Below, one piece after another: positions 50,520 to 62,932 of a stretch of DNA of 64,000 bases (positions within the stretch are counted from its first letter, which is position 1; each line of letters starts with the position of its first letter). The translations under genes and the position numbers were made by a program. The DNA comes from Panorpa germanica (taxonomy: Eukaryota; Arthropoda; Insecta; Mecoptera; Panorpidae): assembly GCA_963678705.1 (NCBI GenBank), contig OY783212.1, positions 868,001 through 932,000 of the forward strand, in the 5' to 3' direction. A model generated the notes under the pieces. That model saw only the letters and a list, made by a program, of their open reading frames with translations. It was not told the DNA's origin and did not search any database.

Positions 50520-51266
50520 ATGTAAGGGGTGGCGTCAGGGGATGTTGGAAGGAATCAAACGGTAGTATGATGAATTTTATAATAGTTTAAGACAAATGAC
50601 TTTTGAGGAAACCCTTTTATGCGGAATGATACTTATTTTATTTCAATGATGGATCCTTTCACGGGATTAATTACAGCAGCTGTTGAATAGACGCCGATTC
50701 TCTTGTAAGAAGATTTAAAAAGTTCTGTATAAACAAAAATAGATATTCGCGCTCTTTATGCATTAATGTTATATAAATAACATAAAGAAAAATGAAAACG
50801 TAATGAAAATTTATAAGAAAAGAATATGTTGAGCAACTGCAACAAATAAACAGGACATGCAATGTATCATTCGCCAATTGTCAAATGGGCTGTGCAACAC
50901 TGTCTTTAATGGATATTTTGAAACATTATTGAGCATGTTTTTTTCTTAAAAAGTATTAGTTCACTACATGCATTGTATTTGTAGAAATGATAAACATAAT
51001 GTAGAAATATTAAATAATGACGTTGCAGACATTATAAATGACGTAGTGTTTGCCCCTTTCATTTTCGTGTTTCTTTAAATTTCACTTTTTTAAATTAATA
51101 CATTTTATAATAATGTCGTGAGTAATTAACACATTTTTTATCAAACAAATATAGCTAGCCAATTGTAGCTACTTTGTAACCATATAACTTTTTATTTATT
51201 CTGAACATTCTGAAACCTGACTACCGGTGACGTGATCTCCATTTAATCTGAAACCCGCCCCTTACA
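50520..51266. mobile_element. Possible piggyBac-like MITE with TTAA flanks
   Basis: Left (a)tgtaaggggtggcgtcag and the right mirror tgtaaggggcgggtttcag are each bounded outside by TTAA (50516-50519 and 51267-51270). 747 bases of AT-rich interior, no transposase. TTAA is the piggyBac target; similarity of the TIRs fades after about 20 bases. Confidence 0.45.
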
Positions 51267-52017
51267 TTAACCCTTATGTCACGTTGCATTAAAAATGAGT
51301 TGATAACGATTCTTGTATCCCAGCCAGTAAGTGTTGATCTTAAAAATACAAACGCCATCTATTATTAACGTCCTACATTTATATTTTAAATAATTAAATA
51401 ATACCTTTAATAATTTAATGGGTTTGTGAACCATGTCTTAATTTCTATAAAACTGTGGAATATATTGATAAAGTTATTTACCAGGACCTCAAATGTCCAA
51501 GTATTTTTTAAAAACTCGCTATATTTTGGGAGATACATCCACTAAGTTGCCATCTCTTTTATACTACAGAGCCTAAAAGAAATAGCATACTTAATACAGA
51601 ACTCTTATACATACTCGTATATTAAATAACTAACCTATCCTTTAATAGAGAGTCATAAATATGGCCGACATCTGCAGCGCTAAAACTACAACTCAAATTT
51701 TTAATTGCTATATCTCATCAACATTTAAATATTTAATAAAATAAAAACGCCAATATACATTTATTAACTTCTATTTCAAACAACAATTAAAAAATCGAAT
51801 TAGTACACAAGTCATTTCTGTATAAGATTTGATAATTTTAAATATGATTTCATTACAGCTCTTTAAAATATTCTTAAAGCCGTTTTCAATTCTAACTGAA
51901 GCTAAACTTAATTTTTTTTTTTTGAGGTTATAAATTAAGTTATTTCACTTATCTCTTCAACTGTTTGTTAAAGAAATAATTCGTTATTTTAGATGTTACT
52001 ATTAGATGTGAACTCAC

Positions 52018-52165
52018 CAAATTCTGTCTTAAAATTCTCCGAGACACAAAAATCCGCGATGAAGTTGAACCATTTTGCCCTGTTTTCTGCATCAGCACTT
52101 TTTGTCGTGTAAAACAACACGTCTATAGAATCATATGTAATCGTTTTTGGATCTCTCACGTGGAG
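52018..52165 (-). CDS. Internal coding exon of an unidentified host gene
   Basis: On the minus strand an ideal acceptor (a long C/T tract ending ccctag) precedes 148 open bases ending TTTG|gtgagt. Only one frame is open: 49 codons starting LHVRDPKTITYDSIDVLF and ending ENFKTEF, plus one base, so it starts in phase 0 and ends in phase 1. The other two frames have stops early in the exon. The segment SIDVLFYTTKSADAENRAKW, followed by FNFIADF, looks like a final beta strand followed by a helix carrying a conserved Trp. That is how PH domains usually end (for example SOS-type VIFSAKS...W). The PH reading is inference only; I do not recognise the protein. The codon composition is more balanced than the surrounding AT-rich DNA, and no TE family with this peptide comes to mind. 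Confidence 0.6.
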
Positions 52166-52809
52166 CTAGGGGATAGGGGATAGAGAATGTCAATTCGGTA
52201 AGCCCGTGGTGATGGTGGTGCTAGTGCTAGTGAAATCTGATACCCTAAATATTGTCACAGGGCTTTTCTGTTTCTTATTCTTTTTGTTTCCGTTTGATAT
52301 TTGTTTTAGGGAACGTCAAATAGATTCGGTTTCAACAATTTTCTGGAAATGCAATGGATATAGCTTCTTGTCTCCCGTTAACTTGGCAATAGGTTGTGAA
52401 TATGAAACGATATTAAAGGTTATACGAATATCTCTTTATATCGTAATACGAGCTTAAACTAAACTTTAAAGAAGGGTGAGGGTGAAGGATTCTCTTCCAC
52501 CATGTACTACGTGCATTTGTGCGGGGCGTGAAAACAACAAAATGATTTGAAAATATTGCCTCGGGATATTTCTTAAAAGCACTTTATGTTTAAACTTATA
52601 TATACATAATTTATCAACTGACTGTAGATTCATGTACCACTATGATTAATCCTAACAGATGCTTGCATTTAAATTTTCGGGTTTAATCTTGTATGTCCAT
52701 TCTCATATATAAGGATCAGACATGAAATATGTGTCAGATGATTTCCAGAACATTTCGTGACATGACGTGTTAATCCTGAAGGAAATATCACCATGTCAAC
52801 GCGATGTTT

Positions 52810-52905
52810 GCCCCGTCGCAAGCGACGACTGTCTTTTGTGTGTGAATTGAATTTCATTTCAAATTTTAATTCTATTTTTAAATTGAAATATTTAACTCGT
52901 TCTAT
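52810..52905 (-). mobile_element. Helitron 3' end remnant
   Basis: On the plus strand ccccgtcgcaagcgacgact is followed by the reverse complement of the last 90 bases of the 20.5 kb Helitron. The hairpin is intact but the CTAG terminus is not recognisable. It lies in the putative intron of the unidentified minus-strand gene. Confidence 0.65.
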
Positions 52906-53678
52906 AATAATTTTAGTAAAGTAAAGTAAGCAAGCAATATCTCTGTTTTTAAAATACAGAATCTGTTACAGCCTACTTTTATAAAATTTTGAAAGAGTAA
53001 AAAGTAGTCCACAGAATACTTTTGCGATTGAAAAGCAACAAACAGCGACTGAACATAAAATGAAACAGTTAGTTATAGCAAAAAAATATATTTCCGTTTT
53101 TATGCGACTTACAAAATTTTGATAAAAACCACAATCATCAGCCATGCAAAATATGTTTGGGTCGGTATTAATTCCATGTTTCCCAATCCGTCACTGTGTT
53201 TACTATCTCGATTTTACTAAAATAAATATTATTATAAAGTTTTTAATTTTAAGTAATTTATTCTGATTTACCCAGGAAGAAATTGTATAAAGAAATTCTC
53301 TCATAAATAAAATGTAGCCGTATATTTTCTTCCTTTCAGTTTTAAGAGAACAATTGTTCGCTTCATAGCAAAGCAGCAACATATAGCGGAGGATAGGATT
53401 ATTATCATAGCTGGATTATTTTTATACAATTCACGATGCTTCATTCAGTAATTCTGAAACTATGGAACTCCATTAAATAAATAAAACCACATCATTAATA
53501 AAGTGTAATATTAGCGAAAATATTATGTAAATAATACGTAAAATATTAGTGAATTTCTTTATGTCATTTTCTTTCTTCAAGTTATATTTTAAATTTCTTT
53601 TATGTCCACTCGAAATCAATTAATCATTAATGTTTATTGGTAAATTCGATACAGTAGTACAGACTTGCAGGCACTTAC

Positions 53679-53693
53679 CAGCGCTGTCGTCAT
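53679..53693 (-). CDS. Possible start exon (5 codons) of the unidentified host gene
   Basis: Minus-strand ATG ACG ACA GCG CTG followed by gtaagt, a full-consensus donor. It ends in phase 0, which fits the phase-0 start of the exon at 52165. The upstream frame is open for nine codons before a stop. The intron would be 1,513 bases and contain a Helitron 3' end. Such a short exon can arise by chance, and other exons could lie between, so this is tentative. Confidence 0.3.
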
Positions 53694-54227
53694 TCTTGCG
53701 TTAATTTTGTTAAATAATTTCTGTTATTATTATTTATATTGTATATTTTTTTATATATATTTTATATTTCTATTATATTATTATAAATAATTCTATTCTT
53801 TTATATTTAGCAGTTAAAAAACGCTATCAGACATTTGAAATAAAATATTATTTAATTGTTACTTTATTTGAAATTTAGGTAGGTAATTAATATATAAATT
53901 TTGAGAAACAAGTTAATTTAGAAATGAATAATTCTAGATATTCTAATAGCACTATGCAACATATATCTGTGCATTCTACAATAACGTTTTGCAACTAGCC
54001 AGCATTTATAGTAATCCCAGCGCAAATGTTAAGTTTGTTTGTGCATCAGTTTGTGGAGTGCGATCGTGTTGTGGCGTACGATGTGGAATGTGGATACTCG
54101 TACGACGAGTGCATGAAACAACAAACTGAAAATGTAAATCTATGAATCTACTTTGCGAACGAATATGTGGTGTTGGTATTTAAATATGTATTGTCTGTGT
54201 TTTGTATAATGAATGAAAATGAAACAT

Positions 54228-54270
54228 ACACACACACACGCATACACATATACACGAACACAAACAAACA
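54228..54270. repeat. Impure (CA)n microsatellite
   Basis: acacacacacacgcatacac followed by related ACAC-type words. Confidence 0.85.
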
Positions 54271-54607
54271 TGTAGGGAAAGTGTTAGCTCCGTGGTTTTG
54301 TTTTGAATGAAAAGTTATAATATTTAATCCAAACAGTTACAGTATAGTGTTTATACAGTATAGTGTATAGTGTTTATATTTCAAATTTGAATAATGGAAA
54401 CTGATAGATCAGGATTAATACTAACAGTAAAATAACAAATATTACGTATGTTTGGGAATGTAGGCATAAATAATACATTTTATAAATTCCCGGATTTAAA
54501 AAAATACAAAAGCAAATATTTTATATCAGTGTTAATTAGGGCTGTCAACCGGTCTTTACTGGCAAAGACAGATCTTCTTTCACTCATTTTGCACTTTAAA
54601 ACGTTTC

Positions 54608-55760
54608 TCATTTTTTTTTATATATAATTTGTCGGGCTTTTTAGGCACATAGCCTTTTATCGCCCCTAATAATGTTCTGCTTCTTCTTATACTTTATATA
54701 CCGACAACAATGGTTACCGATCTATTTATGGTTACTGCTATTATAAATTTCGGTTTCTCAATCAAAAAGGTGGTGTTAACAGGAAGCGTCTGCGAAGTCT
54801 GTAGCACCGCCCTTTGAAGTCCATTTCTTGCCATTGCTGTATTTTTACATTGCCACAGAATGTGGTCAGGGTCCGCCTCCTCTTCACCACATTCGCATTT
54901 AGGATTTGGAATGATTTTGTTTCTTGCTAGATGTTTCGGAGCTCCTTAGTCTTGATTCATTGTCATTAATCTTCTTGGCCATTTTAGCTTGGAAAACCAT
55001 GGCATACGTTTCGGTAATGGTTGTATTTTATAGAATTCTCTACCTTTACCAGAATTATCCCACTTGTGTTGCCAATTTTTCATTTCAGTTTTTTCTAATT
55101 CGGCTTTCATATTTGATTTTATAAAATATGAAATATAATTATCCACGAGGCAGCTAGCTTGGCCATTTGGTTAGCTTTTTCATTTCCCTTAATTCCCTTA
55201 TGTGACGGTATACAAATTAAGTTAACATTTCGGCCCTTATCTATTTCCATATTTATTTTCTCTTCGAAATAATAAATTTTGTTGTTTAATTTTGTATTAA
55301 TTCCCTTTCTGCTTAACGACTGTATGACTGATAACGAGTCGGATAATATTAAAGTGTTGTCTCTGTCATCAGTAATGATTAGATCCACAGCTAGATCTAT
55401 GGCACATAACTCAGCTGTATATATTGATGATTAATTATGAAGCTTGTAAGTTCTGCTATTGTGAATATCTACTACTGCTGCACCCACTCCATCTGCTTCT
55501 TTTGAGCCGTCAGTATATAATTTTGTTTAATTCGGGAATTGTTGATCCAATTTTTGTTGTAAGTCTATCGTTATTAGACCAGGTAATATGTTACTAATGT
55601 TTAACTGCTTGCCAATAGTTATATTTGCAAAAGTTCCTCCAGTAATAATAATGTAATTCGAAAATAACGTTTTGCAATTTTATGTTTGACATTCTGGAGA
55701 TTTTTTTGTGGGTATGCAGTATTTTTTGATTCACTTTCGTCATACTTAAGAAAGATTTTC
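54608..55760 (-). mobile_element. Non-LTR retrotransposon (LINE) 3' portion with RNase H and zinc-knuckle-like C-terminus
   Basis: Minus-strand pieces of a LINE polyprotein. The order is: a short unassigned tail of the RT region; an RNase H domain (LYTDGSKEADGVGAAVVDI at about 55528-55472, then TAELCAI, then LILSDSLSVIQSL, then PSHKGIKGNEKANQMAK); and a C-terminal KCECGEEEADPDHILWQC motif near 54860-54910. The RNase H acidic residues (TDGS Asp, TAEL Glu, LSDS Asp) are visible. In-frame stops occur at about 55433 and about 54950, with at least one frame change upstream of 55540, so the copy is dead. The 3' UTR ends near 54608 in a T-rich plus-strand run (the poly(A) side). An RNase H plus CxC-H-C tail fits the I/R1/Loa-type branches; the exact clade is not assigned. 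Two other 3' ends of the family are at 14.1-14.8 kb and 27.75 kb. Confidence 0.85.
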
Positions 55761-57473
55761 TATACTTGCCAGAACTGATAGTAAATGTAGTAGTGCCTTT
55801 TACAATTTGAAATACAATGTTTGAGGAATGCTAGATTATCCATTTATCCAGCAGCGGTTTTGTGTGTGTGCAGCAGAGTGACGAAAGAAACAAACAAGTT
55901 TGTCATAACACAAAGAAAAAGGAATTATTTTAACCTAAACCTACGAGTTATATCACTTGTAAAAAATAAATAAGTTATGTAATGACGGAATATTTAAAAT
56001 GAAAATATATGCTTAGTTGATTTTATGCTTGATGTGATATGGGTGTCCCAAATTAACATATTTAGAAAATATATGAACCCTAAATTTAATGAACGGTAAG
56101 GTATAATCGTAGTAATCCTTGCTTCAGGACAAATTCAATCACTCCCACTCATATTTTTCGTAAGAATAAGCCCAAAGTGACCTTTCCAAAAAAGTCGGGC
56201 ATATGAATGAATTTAAATCGCATGCATCAAGTGGTCGGTTATTTAATTGGGTCCTGCAGAGTTTTATTCGGTAATAATTTATACAACTTGCAAAACCACG
56301 TGTTTCACGGTTGGGCACCCTACCCTGCCGGCCGTTACACACCTGTGATAGACCACTTGCTCTGATATTTGGATTCAAAAAAACATGGTCCGCAAAAATG
56401 GTATAAAAACCTTCACTTTATTAGCATTTATTAAAGCATGGAATGGAGCAGCCACATCGAGTGACGCAACATGTTGATACACTGTTAAAAATAAGCTGGG
56501 GAAATGTGTACATTGAGGAGCGTCTCCATCAGAAGGTTTTAACCATACGACTAACTTAATCAAAGCTGGTTACATAAATCTTTAAAGGTTCAATTCGTTT
56601 GATGTGATTCGTTTTTATTGCCTGAACACAAAGGTACTGAGAACTGAAATGATACCCACAAAGGGCCACGAGATTAAGTGTTTACCCTACAAAACCACTA
56701 CACAATGCTTATTTTTAATTACCATCCTTTTGATCAAAGTATTCTACCCATAATTTAGTACATCATTAATTAGAGTTCACGAAACCTGTCCAATAATTAA
56801 CAGGGCTGAGATGTAAATAATGTTCAACCAAGCAAAATAAATCGACCAAGGGGTAAAAATCTGTCTCTGTTTAAATTGCTAACATCCAGTAGCTCTAATA
56901 GAGTTAAATAAATATTGTATTAAGTCAATAGGGCATGTTCCACCGATTGACAATTTTCCAATTAGAAAAATTGCACTAGTGGAGACGATCCATAAGAAAT
57001 AAGTCGCAACGAAAGTTTTGAAATCTAAGAAATTCACTTTGTTGACGTTTTTTGTTGTAATGGAAATAATATATAAGGCTTCACATACAATAGTTTGAAT
57101 ATAACGACAAAGAAAAATGTAGGAGTATTTATTGAAAAGAAATAAATGGAAGTTTTTCATATTTATTGGCGGGTGAACGTTAGGTGATACTAAAATGACT
57201 TTTTTCGATTTCACAGCAAACCATCTGCAGGTTTGACATGTAGAGCACTTCGGCAGTTTTAGTAATTATTTTTGTCAAAAACAATAACGGTCGTTGAAAA
57301 ACAGAAAAGTAAAGTCGTTATAAAAAATTACTGTTCATGTTATCATAGGATGCATTCCAAAATTACGTCACACAAAATTTCATACCACATACTTGTTGTG
57401 GCATCACAAATTTAAACAAAATTAGAGTCTCTTTTTCTTTTTTTTTGGAAATAAAATGTTATATTATATTATA

Positions 57474-57948
57474 TTAGATACCACAATACTTAAGAGAAAA
57501 AACCCAAAAAACCAGAGAAGAATTTTCAGATTTAGATTAGGAAACGAGGAGAAAGAAAACCGATACTAGGCAAATAGCAACGAAAGGATGTGCAGGGTGT
57601 GCGGAACAGAGATAGAAACATTTGAGCACATTAAGTTTTTATGTGAGAAAAAGGTAATAAGCGAAAAAAATATTGGGCAGTTATTAAAGGGTGGCAGTGA
57701 AGGGAAGAGGTGAATGGTGGCGATAGAGAAAAGGAACGAGGAAAGTGAAGGAATGACAGAGTAGAAACAGAAGGTTTTGTTTTTATTTTTATAAGGATTA
57801 ATTTATATAAGTATATTTTTTTCGTTTGGAATGAGTGAGAATGTTTAGATTTAATAAGGATCAAAATTGAATTAGGCTCAATGACATGTAAATAAATGAG
57901 TAAAGGCACAAGAATGTAGTGTCAAATGGCAAAAACATTTAAAAAAAA
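57474..57948 (+). mobile_element. LINE 3' end with zinc-knuckle-like C-terminus
   Basis: Plus-strand reading: FRLGNEERKNRYWANSNERM, then CRVCGTEIETFEHIKFLCEK, then IGQLLKGGSEGKR and stop. A 3' UTR of about 240 bases follows, ending in an A-rich tail near 57948. The CxxC...H...C motif is typical of LINE ORF2 C-termini. The left boundary near 57474 is the 5' truncation, since the match to 14.27 kb starts there. The frame is interrupted by stops at several points (for example tag near 57569). Confidence 0.75.
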
Positions 57949-57949
57949 T

Positions 57950-60900
57950 GAGATTATAAGTGACGGCGTTACGGAGCTTGATGGGGAAGTCTCCTACTAC
58001 ATTTTAGGTATCCCCTTTTCCCATTTTTGCGTGTGATGTAAATAATGGATAGCCCCTTATTTCCAAGGCCGCCACTAAAGAAGCAATGCAAATTTTGTGT
58101 TAAAGTTCGCAGAATTTGATTTCAGAGACAACACATCACGTAAATTACAAACGACACATGTCAAAACAAATACAATTTTGAATATAGAGATATCACATAA
58201 GCCAGACTTTGTGACATACTTTGTAAGATGATATGTCTATTTAATTATTATAGCTGTTAATAATTCAACTGCTACCTTCAAGTTGGTATTAATTGGCTCA
58301 TATTCTTAGTTAATAATACACCTAACATACGAATTCAATCTAATTAGTTGGATAAACACAGAATCATGTGTAGGGTTTGCTAAATGACAATATTTAACCT
58401 TTGCCACAGATTGACTCAATTAATTCTTGATATTATCTTACGTCGGGTACCAATGTAATCTAGATCTACGCAGTCAATGTTCGACAGACAGTAAAATTAA
58501 CCAACCACAAGCAAACAAAACAAGTCAAGTCAAGACAAGATAAGGCAAAATATTAACTAAACAAATTATTTATTCTCTGTGAACATTCGTACATTAGTAA
58601 AGTAATGTTTTTTTCATTCATTTTCTTTATTTCCTTTTACTGCATAGCTTTAATTAAAATACAAGACAAGACAAAATTCTAATTAATGAAAAACATAATT
58701 AATTTTCGTAAAATAAATATCTCATTCTACAATAAACAACCACAAAAGAAGAATATTAAGATATTATGTTGTGTTGATTAAATTTGGTTGCTTTATTTAC
58801 AGAATGGGATTAAAGTCAGTTGAATTAATTGCTGTACATCAAGCAACTTAACCATACCAAACATTCGCACAGTTCATTTGTTTGAAGTGATCTCAGAAGG
58901 CGGAATGGGAAGGGTGAGAAATTACGTTAAAATAAATATTTGCTACTCAACCTTTTTGAACAATGTACATTTTTAACAAATTATTTTTTAAATTATTAAT
59001 TCACGAAAGCTTTATTGTGTTAAAATAAAAAGATATGTTGCTCTTGAAATCAATGATCTCAATTTATTCCACTTAGAATAAAAACATAATAAGATGCAAA
59101 TTCGAATCATTAAAAGAGAGTCGTTTTTAAGCAGCCGGATGTAATAATACCTCTAGACTACTAGACATATTCTGTTTTCCCCCTTACGTATTAAAGAATA
59201 GATTATATCAAGAAATGTAATCGTTGTAAGAGTTGTCAAAGGAATAAAATCAACAGCTGTCATAATAAAAGCGTTACAATCGAATCATGTCACGTAGAGG
59301 GCGCGTGTCTACAATATCCTTCTACGCTGGCCGTAGAGCCAGTCTCACAAACCTATCGTTTATTGTTTACCCTCAATTTAACAGCCGGAAGTTGACAGTC
59401 ATGGTTATTCAACACGCCCCTCCCTCCTCACTGTTTGATTCTCAACAGGACATGGATGTATTTTTGTGCAGTTTATGTATAAAGAACGTAGCAGGATGAC
59501 TGTTTCATAAATATAGAGTAGCAGTTACCGCATCTATGGGCCACGCGTATACTCCAATACATAAATAGATATTTCTAGAACCCCAGGAATCAATAGGCCC
59601 GACCTGTCGTCTTGTATCACGCGGATTTATTGAAAATAAAACTTCACTGATGTGAAAAGGATATTAAAAATTCAAGGATAATACAGTTCAGCATTATTGA
59701 GATACAATACACCGCGCACGATGAGCAAGGTCTATTCTACTTTTATTGAATTTGTATTATATATTTTTATTGATATTGAAAATATCTTTTTAATTTACTT
59801 TACTGAAGTATAAAAAAACTCGATCGTGTTGTGGGGGATTGTATTATAAAACTAACCGTAAATAAGATTCACTTGTATCGCAGGATGTCTTTAGCAACTC
59901 TGAACCTATTTTAATATTTTTAGAACCCTCGAGGAAAAACCTAGGTTAAATACAGCTTAATTGGAAAGATACTAGTCTCAATATTAGTTTCAATATTTTT
60001 TAAATATTAATAACCTTCCGTGTGAACACTATTTTTTTCGAGTCATGGTACACTGGGTCTTTGAGGGACAGTTTAGTTTTTTCAGTTTTCTAAGTTTACT
60101 ACATGGTCCAGAAGTTGCCAAAGTCCAAAGTTTAAAACTGTTGTTAATAAAAATTCACAAATAGTGTAAAAAGCAGAAAAAACGGAATACTGTTTACTGA
60201 AAAATTCATAACTTTATAACAAACAAATATTAAGAAAAACGATTGTAGATTTTTTTATCTTAGATTATACGCTATCGAAAGAATGTAGTGCCTTAATCGT
60301 GGGTTCCAAAAAGATGAATTATTTGTGCACCTGAAAGTGGGAAATATTTTACGGATTCAGGCATGTCATAATGAACAGAATGGTGATTATTCGGCACAAA
60401 ATAAGTTTTTATTGTTGAAAATACAAAAGTTATGAAATAATAATTAATATTAGTTAATAATAATTAGTGTCAAAAAGCGAATTTACGGTGCGCAACCGTT
60501 GAATTTTCACCCATCTTTAAAAACTTACTGTAGTAAAAAGATAAACTAATAAAAAAAAATCTATATATATATAATCTAAGCAATAATATATTAAATTACA
60601 TAAAACATTTATTTTAACCATGAAAAAACTGTAAAACAACGAGAAAAGCAAAAAAGTGCATTTACTAACATTGCAAAATACTAACGTCGTTTGTACACTG
60701 ACCCTTTCAGAGAACAGAGGCAAGTTTCACTGGCTCGCCTTTGCAAGTAAACTGTCAGACGCTGCTGCAACCTTAAGCTCTACCACTCCTAGATTTTTAG
60801 GGGGCATAGGTGAAGCGCCCTCTATACACATGAGAGAGAAATAAGAGTGAAATTTCAACTGTTTCTTAAAAGTGTATGCAGGGTTAATATAATTAGTTTC

Positions 60901-61299
60901 AAGTCAATGCGTTTGCTGTTATGGGTCCAGAGATCCTTGGCCCGAAGTGGACGCTACATGTAAACGGCTCTGCATATAATTATCCTTCGTTTGTTTTTTG
61001 CATTTGTTTAACAAATTGACAGTTGTCGTTTTCTACTATAAAATACGCTCTTAACTTTTATGAGATATTACAGTAATCAATTTTCTGTAACTCGATGATG
61101 CAGCATATTATTCAACATCAATGACGTGGCCGTTTTTCTAGAACGTTAACTTAGAAAGCAAAAAATATTAATAGCAAGCCGTGTAGATGTAGCTTGCTAA
61201 AAATAAACATGTTGCAAAAATAAACAATGAGCAAGTGACACAAGGAAAAAACCTTTATTATGGTCTTGTAATCCGTTACAAAATTGAAATCAAGAAGCA

Positions 61300-61364
<65 letters not shown>

Positions 61365-62930
61365 GTTATATGTATGCATTAACGGTTCAGTATTGCAAAC
61401 ATTTATGTGTTCAATTATTCATAACATTTCTATGTTTATTTCTAATAAATCAGTTACTTCTATTTCAACATAGATGGTGTTGCTATAGTTACAATATGTA
61501 GCGTAGATTTTCTCGCAGATTTAAACAAAGTAATATTTTCGGTCTAATAACTCATAATAGTTTTGTAACTATCTATATTATTCATATCGTATCATAAATT
61601 TTGATGAAAACAATTTCAGCACAAGCAAATATGCTCGTTTCGGTAAAAGTTTTAAAGTAAAATGAATGTAAAATGAAAATAGATAAATTATTGTATAAAT
61701 AAAAGTAGCAGAGCTATTGTTTGTAAACGTGCATAATCATATTTTTGTGTTGTACGTGTTCATACGTGTAATGCAAAGGTCGTATTTGGCGTGTAATGCG
61801 TCGTTGTATTAAATATAATATTATATTAAATAAAAAGGTGTTTTTTTTATACATATGTAAAGAAACTATATTTCTTTAGATGGTACAAAGCTCGTCTGTC
61901 GGTAAAACAGTGAAAATATACTCAGGGATTCCAAGTATTGAGTTATACTCGTATATAATATGCATATTAAGTTATATTAGTGTTAAGTTTTATAAAGAAA
62001 ACCTGTGGTTTTCTATAAGGGACGTCGCGTAAGAACTTAATCGAGCGCTAATTTATTATTTATTTAATTTAATTATATATTTTTATTTTATAAATCCCTG
62101 GGGTAGGGATTTATTTGTGAAGAAAATAACGAATGTCAGCTTAATACAATATATTTTAAACGTTTATGGTATGAACGTATAATTACAACTCCCTATTTAA
62201 AAACTTAAAACTAACAAATAATTTAACTTTAAAACAATGTACAATGGACTACGCCGTAGATATCATTAGACAAAAAATTCTTTTCCCTTGCGAACAATTA
62301 TAAAAATGATGTTAACAGTGTTAAAACAGTATCAATTTAATAAAACCGGAGTTGGATTTGCGGACACTTTCAATGAGAAACATTTAAATTAAAAAGTATA
62401 TAATAATGCTTAATATAACATACCTGTTAATTACAGAACGTATATAAATGTATTATTTTTTACCTAAAATTACGTTTTTCTAGATTAATGTTTTACGTAA
62501 CATATATCTGCTCTGCAATCTTTTATCTGATTTAGAGCTAAAGTAATTATTAATTTAATATTCGCATATTATCATAAAAGTAATTAGTGCTTAAGAGAGA
62601 ATCTAAATCCTGATGTAGGTAAATATTTAGATTCATTACTACTTCTGAAGGTAGCTATAATCTAAAAAATAATTTAATAATCTAATTTTAAAAATAATCT
62701 AAAAGGAAATGTTTTAAAATGGCAAAAAAATTCATTTCAGATGTAATGATCCCAAAACCCTTACTTGATTTTCGAATAGTTGAAAATGGGCTTCACTAGT
62801 TTCATGATATGTCAAAATATTAGTGTACCAACAATGGTTCATTGAATTTCAAACTTCACTCTATGCTATTTTACTTTCATATAACTTTCGTATTAAAAAT
62901 GTTAAAACTTTACGCTTGGAGTATCTCTAC
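57950..62930. other. Noncoding, nothing firm
   Basis: Apart from the TA repeat, there are AT-rich stretches with GC-richer patches at 59285-59480 and 60710-60840 that show no recognisable protein or splice-bounded exon. Confidence 0.5.
61302..61359. repeat. (TA)n microsatellite, about 58 bp
   Basis: Uninterrupted alternating TA of about 29 units. Its only reading frame is a Tyr-Ile repeat, a by-product. Confidence 0.97.
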
Positions 62931-62932
62931 AC

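Noticed and set aside
56139-56563. Two minus-strand frames of 79 and 62 codons
   Set aside because: No family resemblance or splice-bounded structure.
61235-61501. 88-codon frame with a Tyr-Ile repeat
   Set aside because: It is a translation of the TA microsatellite.
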